64,000 nucleotides of DNA, taken from NCBI RefSeq assembly GCF_002309535.1, contig NZ_CP023275.1, positions 2,294,001 through 2,358,000 on the forward strand. Direction: 5' to 3'. Shown here in pieces: positions 26,446 to 36,955 of the stretch. A program made the translations under genes and the position numbers. The notes under the pieces were generated by a model. The model was not told the origin of the DNA. It was given only the letters and a program-made list of their open reading frames with translations, and did no database searches. The first letter of the stretch is position 1. Each line of letters opens with the position of its first letter. This DNA comes from Sulfurospirillum diekertiae. Its GTDB lineage: Bacteria > Campylobacterota > Campylobacteria > Campylobacterales > Sulfurospirillaceae.

Positions 26446-27915
26446 TTACGCTGCCATAGGTGAAGCATTTTGAGGTTCAGCCTCAATTGCTTTACTTACA
26501 GTCATTGTTTTATACATATTGTAAGTGAATATGAAGAAACCGACAAGGTATAGTAAACCACCTGTTGCACGAATAGCATAGTAAGGAATCAATACAGTCA
26601 CAGTATCAATAAATGAATAAGCGAGGTTACCAAATTGGTCTGTTGCTCTCCACATCATACCTTGAGTAATACCCGCAATCCACATACTTGAGAAATAAAG
26701 TACAATACCCGTTGTTTGAATCCAAAATTGTGCTTCAATTAATTTTTTACTGAAAATTTCACGGTTAAACATACGAGGAGCCATATGATACAGTGCTGCC
26801 ATGATCATAAAACCAACCCAGCCTAATGTACCATCATGAACGTGTCCAGGAACCCAATCTGTAAAGTGCGCAAGGGCATTAACAGATTTAATCGCTAAGA
26901 TTGGACCTTCAAGAGTACTAAACATATAGAATGTTGAAGCAAAAATCATCAATTTAATCAATGGATTTTCTTTAAGTTGACCCCATTGTCCTTTCATCGT
27001 AAGGAGAATGTTAATCGCACTACCCCAAGATGGGAGAATCAAAATAATTGAGAAAATTGAACCCATGGTTTGTACCCAATCTGGAACAGTTGAGTAAAGT
27101 AAGTGGTGTCCACCTGCCCAAAGGTATACGAACATCAATCCCCAGAAAGAAAGCAGTGATAGTTTATAAGAGAAAACAGGTTGACCAGACTCTTTTGGTA
27201 AAAAATAGTAGATCATCGCAATAATAGGCACGGTGAAAATAAATGCTACCGCATTGTGACCATACCACCATTGTACCATTGCATCATTTGAGCCTGCATA
27301 CATAGAAACGGAGTGATACCATTTTCCTGTGCCCGCAACAAAGTAGGTTGGAACTTCCATGTTGTTGAAAAGGTACAACATAGCAACACCAAGAAATGTT
27401 GCAATAAAATACCACATAGAAATATAAAGCGTCTTTTCGCGCCTAATACCAATGAGACCAAAAATATTTAATCCCCAGAGTACCCATACCACGACAACAA
27501 GAATATCCAATGGCCATTCAAGTTCTGCGTACTCTTTAGAAGTAGAAATACCCATAAAAAGGGAAATAACTGCACATACCATTAAAATCATATAGAGCCA
27601 AAAGTGAAGCTTTGATATGAACATTAAGAATGGTGATTCTGCAATCGAAACCTTGAGTACTCTTTGCCCGATATAGTACCACGCTGCAAAGATTCCGCTT
27701 AGTAAGAATCCAAAAATTACTCCTGACGTATGTAATGGTCTTAAACGACTGAAAGTACCATATTCACCTGCCAAGTAATTCAACTCAGGGAAAGCCATTT
27801 GATAAGCGATAACCACGCCTATTAACATACCAACGATTCCAAAAAGGATCGCTGCGTAGGTAAAACATTTGGCTACTGAATAGTCATAGTTCAATGCATC
27901 TCTAGCCTGCATCAA
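26446..27915 (-). CDS. ccoN: cbb3-type cytochrome c oxidase subunit I
   Basis: 489 residues, twelve membrane helices. Heme and Cu ligands are visible: HTSGVIFGFL (low-spin heme b His), WWYGHNAVAF (CuB His and cross-linked Tyr region), AGGHHLLYSTVPDW (CuB His pair), and VPGHVHDGTLGWVGF (heme b3 and b His). High-affinity terminal oxidase that reduces O2 under microaerobic conditions and pumps protons. First gene of the operon, promoter at 27965-27970. Confidence 0.98.
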   Translation of the reverse strand: MMQARDALNYDYSVAKCFTYAAILFGIVGMLIGVVIAYQMAFPELNYLAGEYGTFSRLRPLHTSGVIFGFLLSGIFAAWYYIGQRVLKVSIAESPFLMFISKLHFWLYMILMVCAVISLFMGISTSKEYAELEWPLDILVVVVWVLWGLNIFGLIGIRREKTLYISMWYFIATFLGVAMLYLFNNMEVPTYFVAGTGKWYHSVSMYAGSNDAMVQWWYGHNAVAFIFTVPIIAMIYYFLPKESGQPVFSYKLSLLSFWGLMFVYLWAGGHHLLYSTVPDWVQTMGSIFSIILILPSWGSAINILLTMKGQWGQLKENPLIKLMIFASTFYMFSTLEGPILAIKSVNALAHFTDWVPGHVHDGTLGWVGFMIMAALYHMAPRMFNREIFSKKLIEAQFWIQTTGIVLYFSSMWIAGITQGMMWRATDQFGNLAYSFIDTVTVLIPYYAIRATGGLLYLVGFFIFTYNMYKTMTVSKAIEAEPQNASPMAA

Positions 27916-27964
27916 TTCCTCCTACTTGTGTTTTTATGTCACAAAAATATCACATAATGTAAGA

Positions 27965-27970
27965 ATTATA
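27965..27970 (-). promoter_or_regulatory. -10 box of the cco operon
   Basis: Minus-strand TATAAT in GCACTATAATTC, 50 bp before the ccoN ATG; a GTAGGAGGAATT ribosome site precedes the ATG. No FNR-type TTGAT-N4-ATCAA dyad is seen in the gap. Confidence 0.6.
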
Positions 27971-28068
27971 GTGCACCAAATCTACAACGAAGCTTAAGAA
28001 GATTAAATTTGTGTTAAATAAAAAATGTTAAGAAAAAATTTATAATTAGCAGTACAAGAACGATGGAA

Positions 28069-28749
28069 TTATCGTTCTTGCGTGTTGATTTTGTAGCCAA
28101 GACCAGGAATATTTTTGATAAACTCTTTATCTGTTTTTTCACGAACACGCTTAATAAAGGTACGTATGGCTGAATCTGTTACTTTTTTGTTTGTCCAAAC
28201 ATACTTTTTAATCTCTTCATGAAGGACAAATACACCTAAATTTTTAACAAGAACTGAGATAAAAAGTAACTCTTTTTTAGTTAAGAAAATTGTTTTACCC
28301 TCTTTCACTAAAACCCGTCTACTTTTATCAAACTGATAGCTGTATCCTAATTCAACGATATCACTTTGATCTAACATCTCTTTGGAAACAAATTTGAGTG
28401 TTGTTAAGAGCTCATCTGGATCAATTGGTTTGATGAGATACTTGTCAATACCAACATCAATTGCCTCTAACAATCGCTCTTTTTCACTAAATGCACTTAA
28501 AATAATAATAGGGGTTTGCTTTGATATATGTTTAATCTCTTTTGCCATCATTAAACCATCCATAACCGGCATCATAATATCTGTGACAACAATGTCAGGT
28601 TTATACTTTTTGAATTTTTTTAACCCATCATCACCATCGCGTGCAACAATGAACTTAGCAAACTCATCCCCGATGGCGCTCTCTAAGGCATTTCTGAGAT
28701 CTTCTTCGTCCTCAACAAACAAAACCGTCAATTTTGACAATCCACTCAT
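28069..28749 (-). CDS. OmpR-family response regulator
   Basis: 226 residues. Receiver domain 1-125 with acidic pair EDEED, phosphoacceptor Asp in KPDIVVTDIMMPVMDG (near 55), Thr/Ser switch in IIILSAF and Lys in YLIKPID. C-terminal winged helix (about 150-224) with FLTKKELLFISVLVKN and SAIRTFIKRVREKTDK. DNA-binding activator or repressor, partner of the adjacent kinase. Located directly upstream of the cco operon. Confidence 0.93.
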   Translation of the reverse strand: MSGLSKLTVLFVEDEEDLRNALESAIGDEFAKFIVARDGDDGLKKFKKYKPDIVVTDIMMPVMDGLMMAKEIKHISKQTPIIILSAFSEKERLLEAIDVGIDKYLIKPIDPDELLTTLKFVSKEMLDQSDIVELGYSYQFDKSRRVLVKEGKTIFLTKKELLFISVLVKNLGVFVLHEEIKKYVWTNKKVTDSAIRTFIKRVREKTDKEFIKNIPGLGYKINTQER

Positions 28750-28761
28750 AGCTCTTCCTTT

Positions 28762-29985
28762 TTACTCTTTGACTGAAGGAATAGTGATAGTGAAACAGAC
28801 TCCATCATTGCAATTCTCTGCAACGATAAGTCCTTGCATACTATTATTGATAATCATCTTACTCATATAAAGCCCCAAGCCAGTGCCAGCACTCGCATGT
28901 TTTGTTGTAAAATAAGGCTCGAAAATCTTATCTAAAATAGTTGACTCAATCCCACCAGCATTATCGCAGACTTTAATTATAGCATCTCCAAGCCCTAATG
29001 TGTCAATTTCAATATAAATTAATCTATTTTTTATTTTGTTGTTGCAAAATGCGTCAATCGTATTATTGATTAAATTGATTAAGACTTGAGAAAATTCATT
29101 AAAATAACCTCTGATGTTGGCATCTTTTTTTATATTAAGTTCGATAGTAACTTCATTTTTTTCTAAAGTACCTCGCATAATATCCATTGCTTCGTTCGCC
29201 ACATGACTTAGCGCAAAAACTTCACTTTGACGATCAGGGCTGAAAAAATGACGGAAATCTTCAATGGTTTCGGACATTTTGGAAACAATCTTTTTGGCAT
29301 GCGCGTAACTGTCTTCAAACTCTATCCCTTTACCTTCATTTTGAAGACGATAGAGCTTGTTCATTTTATAAAGTGTGATATTAAGCTCAGAAAGGGGCTG
29401 TCTCCATTGGTGTGCAATATTGGCGATCATTTCACCCATCGAAGCAAGACGTGATTGCTGAAATAAAATACGATCTTTCTCACGATTTTTTTCAACTTCT
29501 TCTCTCACACGCTCTTCCAACGTTTGATTGAGGATTGTTAAGGCTTTCGTCTGTTCTTTAACTCTCTCTTCAAGGGTTTCATTAAGTTCTTCGAGCTCTT
29601 CATCTTTGGCTATCAGCGCCTCGCTTAAGCGGACACTTTCTGTCACATCATAACGAATAGCAATAAACTCTTCAATATCACCATTTTCATCGAGTATAGG
29701 GAAAACTGTCGTATTGACGTAAAACGTACTGCCATCTTTGGCTAAATTTTTAACCGTTGACTTATACGTTTTTTTTTGAAGTATGGTTTGCCAAAGTTGC
29801 TTAAATGTCGAAGCAGGTACGTCAGGATGTCTTACAATATTATGGTTTTTTCCTACTAACTCTTCTTTAGTATAACCCGAAATTTTGCAAAACTCATCAT
29901 TAACAAAGGTGATAATACCGAAAATATCGGTTTTTGAGATAATATTACTGCTTTCAATAGCACTCTGATATTGTTCTAATTTCAT
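28762..29985 (-). CDS. PAS-domain sensor histidine kinase
   Basis: 407 residues without membrane helices, so cytoplasmic. PAS domain 8-115 (DIFGIITFVNDEFCKISGYTKEELVGKNHNIVRHPDVP, Aer/aerotaxis-like, which often binds FAD), coiled coil (about 125-185), H-box ANIAHQWRQPLSELN, ATP site with INLINNTIDAF, VCDNAGGI and GTGLGLYMSKMII. Could sense redox state or oxygen through PAS. Overlaps safE by four bases and precedes its response regulator by 12 bp. Confidence 0.93.
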   Translation of the reverse strand: MKLEQYQSAIESSNIISKTDIFGIITFVNDEFCKISGYTKEELVGKNHNIVRHPDVPASTFKQLWQTILQKKTYKSTVKNLAKDGSTFYVNTTVFPILDENGDIEEFIAIRYDVTESVRLSEALIAKDEELEELNETLEERVKEQTKALTILNQTLEERVREEVEKNREKDRILFQQSRLASMGEMIANIAHQWRQPLSELNITLYKMNKLYRLQNEGKGIEFEDSYAHAKKIVSKMSETIEDFRHFFSPDRQSEVFALSHVANEAMDIMRGTLEKNEVTIELNIKKDANIRGYFNEFSQVLINLINNTIDAFCNNKIKNRLIYIEIDTLGLGDAIIKVCDNAGGIESTILDKIFEPYFTTKHASAGTGLGLYMSKMIINNSMQGLIVAENCNDGVCFTITIPSVKE

Positions 29986-30662
29986 ATAATTGCTGCACTG
30001 TAACCAAGATACGCCATATAAATTCCATACCCAACAATAATCAATGAAGCTATTTTAATCATAACTTCTCTAAATTCACTTCCTTTTAAAAATCCTACAA
30101 TAAATCCAAGCCCTAACATTGCAGGCATCGTTGAAAGTCCAAAAATAGCCATTGTGAAGCCACCCAAAAGAAAAGAACCCGAAGTGGTTGCAGCCGCTAA
30201 AAAGAAATAAACTAGACCGCATGGCAGAAAACCATTTAAAAGACCTAGCCCATAAAAACTTCCCATGGATTTAGAGTGAATGAGATGTGAAAAAAGTGTT
30301 TTAATCAAAGGATTAAAAGCGACAGTTGCCTCTAATGAAGTTAAAAATTTTATTTTTCCCATCATTGATAATCCCATTAAAACCATAAGAATACCAATGA
30401 CAAAGTAGAAATAACCATTAATCTGGGCGGAAAAGGTAAAAATACTCCCCAATGCACCAAAAAACATGCCAAGAAATGTATAAGCGCTAATTCGTCCTAG
30501 ATTGTAAGTAAGATGTGCGAGAAATTGTCTAAACGAAGACGTGGAAGAATCAATCTTAGCACTACTGTATGCCATGACAAATCCTCCACACATGCCTATG
30601 CAATGCCCTAAACTTCCTAAAAACGCAACACTAATGATTGCTGTAATATCGATGACGTTAAT
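29982..30662 (-). CDS. SafE/TauE-UreH-family membrane protein, probable ATT start
   Basis: 226 residues if translation begins at ATT 30662, giving MNVIDITAIISVAFLGSLGH then CIGMCGGFVMAY. The first in-frame ATG, at 30593, would cut off the family's first helix with the GHCIGMCGGF motif. GGAG lies seven bases before the ATT and there is no in-frame ATG, GTG or TTG between. Six or so membrane helices, DsbD-like in topology; family members export sulfur compounds or act near cytochrome/metal maturation. It begins 16 bp after carA, and its end overlaps the kinase start. Confidence 0.75.
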   Translation of the reverse strand: MNVIDITAIISVAFLGSLGHCIGMCGGFVMAYSSAKIDSSTSSFRQFLAHLTYNLGRISAYTFLGMFFGALGSIFTFSAQINGYFYFVIGILMVLMGLSMMGKIKFLTSLEATVAFNPLIKTLFSHLIHSKSMGSFYGLGLLNGFLPCGLVYFFLAAATTSGSFLLGGFTMAIFGLSTMPAMLGLGFIVGFLKGSEFREVMIKIASLIIVGYGIYMAYLGYSAAII

Positions 30663-30678
30663 GGCATTGCTCCGTTAT

Positions 30679-31809
30679 TTAAAGTCTATTGGCAAACTCT
30701 TGGAAAATGTATCGACTCTCTTGCGGACCTGCACTCGCTTCAGGATGATGCTGTACGGAAAAAATGGGCGAGTCATTGTATTCAAGCCCTTCAATCGTAT
30801 TATCAAAAAGATTCACATGCGTAATGCGAGCAACCTTACAAATATCATCAGGAACATTGTAATTATGGTTTTGCGTTGTAATTTCCACAATACTAGTTTT
30901 CATATTTTTAACAGGGTGATTACCACCATGTTGTCCAAATTTCAACTTATAGGTCGGATAACCATGCGCAATGGAAAGTAATTGGTGTCCTAAACAGATA
31001 GCGAACATAGGTACTTTTGCTTCAATTAATTTTTGAATTTGTACCGCTTCATCTTTCAAAATAAGTGGATCCCCGGGTCCATTGGATAAAAAGAGTCCGT
31101 GGATTTCGCCTTTTTTGTAGCGAGCAATGACATCATCAGCACTAAAATTATGAGGGATAACCTCAACATCAAGTCCAACTTCACAAAGTTCATTTAAGAT
31201 ATTGCGTTTAATGCCTAAATCTACGGCAAGAATTTTTTTACCCAATCGTTTAGGTGTGGCATTGTACGCTTGAGCTTCAGCGTCCCAAACACCGTTGACA
31301 TGGACATAAGATTTTGGAGTACTGACTTTTTCAATATAGTTGACATCTTCAATACGAGGGCTGGCTTCAAGCATGGCTTTGAGCTTTGCAGGATCGCTCA
31401 CTTCAGTTGAAGCGATCATCATTTTAGGGCCTGAATCTCGAATCATTTTTGTAAGATAGCGTGTATCAATGTCACAAATACCCATACTTTCATATTTTTT
31501 CAAAAACTCGGGTAACGTTTCATGTGAACGGAAATTAGAAGGCGTTTCGTTAAGACTTCGCACAAACATACCGCTCGCATAAATCGTAGAACTTTCCATA
31601 TCATTCTCATTGCATCCCACAATACCAATTTCAGGCATTGTAAATACAACAAACTGTCCTGCATAGCTCGGATCACTCATGATTTCTTGGTAGCCACTCA
31701 TAGAGGTATTAAAAACAATCTCTCCAGTTTTTGAACCATCAAAACCAAAACTTTTTGCTTCTAAAAAAACACCATTTTCAAGATAAATCCATACAGGTTT
31801 TAACATCAT
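30679..31809 (-). CDS. carA: Carbamoyl-phosphate synthase small chain
   Basis: 376 residues. N-terminal half: SFGFDGSKTGEIVFNTSMSGYQEIMSDPSYAGQ. C-terminal class I glutamine amidotransferase with the nucleophile Cys in MFAICLGHQLLSIAHG and His/Glu in VQHHPEASAGP. It supplies ammonia from glutamine for carbamoyl phosphate, used in arginine and pyrimidine synthesis. Its ATG overlaps the DUF507 stop. carB is not in the window. Confidence 0.97.
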   Translation of the reverse strand: MMLKPVWIYLENGVFLEAKSFGFDGSKTGEIVFNTSMSGYQEIMSDPSYAGQFVVFTMPEIGIVGCNENDMESSTIYASGMFVRSLNETPSNFRSHETLPEFLKKYESMGICDIDTRYLTKMIRDSGPKMMIASTEVSDPAKLKAMLEASPRIEDVNYIEKVSTPKSYVHVNGVWDAEAQAYNATPKRLGKKILAVDLGIKRNILNELCEVGLDVEVIPHNFSADDVIARYKKGEIHGLFLSNGPGDPLILKDEAVQIQKLIEAKVPMFAICLGHQLLSIAHGYPTYKLKFGQHGGNHPVKNMKTSIVEITTQNHNYNVPDDICKVARITHVNLFDNTIEGLEYNDSPIFSVQHHPEASAGPQESRYIFQEFANRL

Positions 31810-32360
31810 ACTAACATTCCTCTTTTTCTAAGCTCTTCTTCATAGAGCTTTTCAAAAATCAAATCATACTCTTCAGAACCAGGAACTAAGGTTCGCTTGT
31901 AATTCGAAATTTTTTCAGCAACATCATCTTCAATCGCTTGAAAATTTGCAATATAGGTTTCAATCGCTGTATAAACAACATTCTTGACACGATTTTCTGT
32001 GACATTATAGTCAATCAAACCACTTTTCCAACAGATCTCTAATATTTGGTGTGCAATATCGTTATACCTATCTTCATAGGACAGAGTAACACCAAATTCG
32101 CGTGCAAGTTTTTTCTTAATTAACCAAAACATACTTCTTCGGTCAACTCGCTGAAACTCCATCTCATCTTCATTTTGATCCAAAATCTCTGTAACCCGCT
32201 CTTCAAGCGCCGTCTCTTGTTTAATATCCGCAACAATCAAATCCTCAGCGACTTTTACAATAGGCTCTAAGCCCTTAAGCATGGTAACAAATCCACAATT
32301 TAAAATATCGATCGCTATTTTATTGGCAATATAAGGGGCATGAGGCAATCTGATTTTCAT
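31806..32360 (-). CDS. DUF507 family protein
   Basis: 184 residues, two DUF507-like helical repeats (PHAPYIANKIAIDILNCGF...; IAHQILEICWKSGLIDYN). The family is common in Campylobacterota and delta-like groups; function unknown. Coupled to carA by a four-base overlap. Confidence 0.85.
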   Translation of the reverse strand: MKIRLPHAPYIANKIAIDILNCGFVTMLKGLEPIVKVAEDLIVADIKQETALEERVTEILDQNEDEMEFQRVDRRSMFWLIKKKLAREFGVTLSYEDRYNDIAHQILEICWKSGLIDYNVTENRVKNVVYTAIETYIANFQAIEDDVAEKISNYKRTLVPGSEEYDLIFEKLYEEELRKRGMLV

Positions 32361-32443
32361 CCATAAACCTTACTTCTGAATTTTCCACATTCTATCAAAA
32401 GTAAGGTAAATATCTGTTTAGAGAAAGAAAGAGGAAGGTTTCG

Positions 32444-32971
32444 TCACTCTTTTGTTTGATTATCTTCTACAAAAGGAGGACCTTTTTTAAGGCGTTGTGT
32501 AATATCAGAAGCAATTTGAGGATTCATCTTTGCTAAGATTTGCGATATTTTTTTAGGCGGCAATCCGAAAATAATAGCTGCACCCTCATGAATAGGGAGC
32601 TTTTCAACAATAGCTGCCGCTGCCGCATCTTTCATTTTAATATAGGTCTCATCTAGCTTATCATTTTTCTTCGATTCCACTTGCTCTAAAAGCTTTTTAT
32701 TTTCAGCCAGCATTGCAGCAATCTGTTGCTCTTTGGCTTCGATCTCAGCTTTAGTTTTAGCCAGTGCATTTTCTTTCTCTTTAAGTGCATTTTTTTGTTT
32801 TTCAAAAAGTGCATTCGTTGCCGCTTGCAAAGCTTCAAAGGATTGTCGCGCTTCATCGATTTTTTCAACTTCATGCAAAAGTTCCCCTTTGCGCGTTTCA
32901 AAGACTTGCGTACAATCAATCGTTTCTGCATACACTAAAGAGCTTATCAATAAGATCCAAATACACTTCAT
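32444..32971 (-). CDS. motE: MotE/MgtE-N-like flagellar motility protein
   Basis: 175 residues. Signal peptide 1-15 (MKCIWILLISSLVYA), a long coiled coil (about 25-100, rich in Lys/Glu/Ala) and an MgtE-N-type helical domain (AAAAIVEKLPIHEGAAIIFGLPPKKISQILAKMNP, about 112-160). The layout matches MotE and the periplasmic protein next to fliJ in Campylobacter. Likely acts in the periplasm near the flagellar motor. Its ATG overlaps the fliJ-like stop. Confidence 0.8.
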   Translation of the reverse strand: MKCIWILLISSLVYAETIDCTQVFETRKGELLHEVEKIDEARQSFEALQAATNALFEKQKNALKEKENALAKTKAEIEAKEQQIAAMLAENKKLLEQVESKKNDKLDETYIKMKDAAAAAIVEKLPIHEGAAIIFGLPPKKISQILAKMNPQIASDITQRLKKGPPFVEDNQTKE

Positions 32972-33402
32972 TCTCGACCTTTTTTACTTATTTCACCCGC
33001 GAACAACATTGTTGATATTTCGTCCAAATAGAGCTGTTCTTCACGTTTGATCTTCTCCATCATCGTTTGAAGCTCTTGTTCTTCAAGATACTTAAATTTT
33101 TCATATTCAATATGTGCTTTTTTATACTCTGATTGTAGCTGTTTTGTATTCCGCTGAACAGCAATAAGTTCTTGCTCACAACGTTTTTTATCACGACTTA
33201 AGATGCTTTTTTGCTCACCAACCATGAGAAGGAGTGAAATCATACCCTCTTTAGGTATTTGAACCGCCGAAATTTCATCGTAAAGAGCCGCTATTTTATG
33301 GTTTAACATCCGCTCTTTATTTTGGCTTTTTAATAGTTCACGCTCGATTGCATCACGTTTTTGTTTTCGAATTTTAGCAATCTTGGAGAACTGGCTTTTC
33401 AT
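32968..33402 (-). CDS. fliJ: FliJ-like flagellar export protein
   Basis: 144 residues, almost all coiled coil and highly charged, starting MKSQFSKIAKIRKQKRDAIE as FliJ-type proteins do. FliJ helps chaperone traffic and couples the FliI ATPase to the export gate. Identification rests on coiled-coil shape, N-terminal pattern and pairing with motE, not on strong motifs. Confidence 0.7.
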   Translation of the reverse strand: MKSQFSKIAKIRKQKRDAIERELLKSQNKERMLNHKIAALYDEISAVQIPKEGMISLLLMVGEQKSILSRDKKRCEQELIAVQRNTKQLQSEYKKAHIEYEKFKYLEEQELQTMMEKIKREEQLYLDEISTMLFAGEISKKGRE

Positions 33403-33410
33403 AAATTACC

Positions 33411-33422
33411 TTTACATGTAAA
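33411..33422. repeat. TTTACATGTAAA palindrome, intergenic copy
   Basis: Exact copy eight bases before the fliJ-like ATG at 33402. It occupies the ribosome-binding region (AAAGGTAATTT follows on the minus strand). Confidence 0.9.
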
Positions 33423-33518
33423 GATGAAAGATCTTCTTGCAAAACGGCAAAATATTTTGCCCCGAAGAGGGAAACTATAGCATTCATCGCCTATATCAAT
33501 GAACACTATAGCTTTGTC

Positions 33519-35622
<2,104 letters not shown>

Positions 35623-35624
35623 TA

Positions 35625-36734
35625 TTAACCTTGGTAAAATTCTTGGGTAAAGACCCTATTGGCAGTACCATCGTATGCTCGCTTGCCTAGTTCGGAAAGG
35701 GCAAGCTCGACAGCATTGAGTGTCCACGCAGTCTCATACACATTGACAAGACCCATGTGATTGATTCTAAACAGTGTCTCTTTAATGTGATCTTGTCCAC
35801 CTGCCATATTGACACCATATTTACTTTTCAAAATTTTACGGATTTTGCTCGCATCGTCATGTAAAACGGCACTCATCGCTTTAGCAGGTACTTTTGGATA
35901 GATGTGCAATCCCAATGCTTGTAAAGCTTTATTGGTTGCAAGGGCTCTTTTTGCCGTATCAGCATAAAGTGCATCCAAACCGCCCTTAGAGTCTATGAGT
36001 TCAAACATAGCGACAAGCCCAATAACCAGTGTCGTTGCTGCTGTCCATGCCGTTGTGTTTTTTCGTTGATTTTTAAGTTCCGTTTTGAGGTTGAAATAAT
36101 AACCCACGCCGCCATTTTCAATGATCTCTAACGCTTTAGCATTTAAACCAATAAACGCAAGCCCTGGAGGAAGCATCAATGCTTTTTGACTACCAGAAAT
36201 AAGCGCATCAATGTTCGTTGTATCGACTTTTTCAACACCCACAGCCGTAATGCCATCGGCAATCACCATGATGTTAGGGCGAATCGCTTTCACTGCTTTG
36301 GCTACTGCTTCAACAGGATGACGAAGGCCACCTGCACTTTCACACACTTGCATACAGACAGCATCAATACTTTCATCATTTTTAACAAGCTCAACAATGG
36401 CATCCACACTCACAGAAGTATCCCATTCATTTTTAATTTCGACAAATGGCTTGTTGTAGGCGGCACAAATCTTGCCAAAACGCTCGCCAAATTTGCCCGA
36501 ATTGACGACAATCGCTTTACTTTGGCACAAATGAAGCACACACGCTTCCATGGCGCCAGTTCCACTGCTTGCAAGCATCAAAACTTCTTCCATATCAAAC
36601 AGTTGTTTTAAATAGCCTCTTGCTTTTTCAAAAATAGCCTCAAATTCAGGTGTTCTATGGTGAATGGTAGGTGTACCCATCGCCATACGAACCGCTTCAG
36701 GAACAGGAGTTGGTCCTGGTGTCAAAAGTAACAT
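35625..36734 (-). CDS. Class V aminotransferase (alanine-glyoxylate/serine-pyruvate type)
   Basis: 369 residues. N-terminal LTPGPTPVPEAVRMAMGTPTIHHRTPEF is typical of the AGT/SPT and soluble hydrogenase small-subunit-like group. PLP Lys is in ALISGSQKALMLPPGLAF, near 194. Probably transfers amino groups between alanine, serine or phosphoserine and 2-oxoacids. The exact substrate is uncertain. First gene of the leftward hisZ-purA block. Confidence 0.87.
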   Translation of the reverse strand: MLLLTPGPTPVPEAVRMAMGTPTIHHRTPEFEAIFEKARGYLKQLFDMEEVLMLASSGTGAMEACVLHLCQSKAIVVNSGKFGERFGKICAAYNKPFVEIKNEWDTSVSVDAIVELVKNDESIDAVCMQVCESAGGLRHPVEAVAKAVKAIRPNIMVIADGITAVGVEKVDTTNIDALISGSQKALMLPPGLAFIGLNAKALEIIENGGVGYYFNLKTELKNQRKNTTAWTAATTLVIGLVAMFELIDSKGGLDALYADTAKRALATNKALQALGLHIYPKVPAKAMSAVLHDDASKIRKILKSKYGVNMAGGQDHIKETLFRINHMGLVNVYETAWTLNAVELALSELGKRAYDGTANRVFTQEFYQG

Positions 36735-36824
36735 AAGAGATCCTCATCGTGTAGTTTTAGAAGCGATTGTAACAAAATATTGCTTGTTGTTTCTTTAGCA
36801 CCTCCCATATTTACTAGCTTTACC

Positions 36825-36836
36825 TTTACATGTAAA
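36825..36836. repeat. TTTACATGTAAA palindrome, intergenic copy
   Basis: Exact copy 91 bp upstream of the aminotransferase start. A related split dyad, TTACAT-AATTA-ATGTAA, follows at 36870-36886. Confidence 0.85.
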
Positions 36837-36955
36837 AAGTCTTTTACGAATCGCTTTTCTATTTTAAACTTACATAATTAATGTAATTATGAAGAATTTT
36901 AGTGTCTCATTCGTACGTTTTACCATTTGTATAAAAATACCCAAGGAGTAGAATC

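Noticed and set aside
28382..28870. 162-codon open frame antisense to the response regulator and kinase
   Set aside because: Both sense genes have full domain motifs; the antisense product is low-complexity and spans a gene junction.
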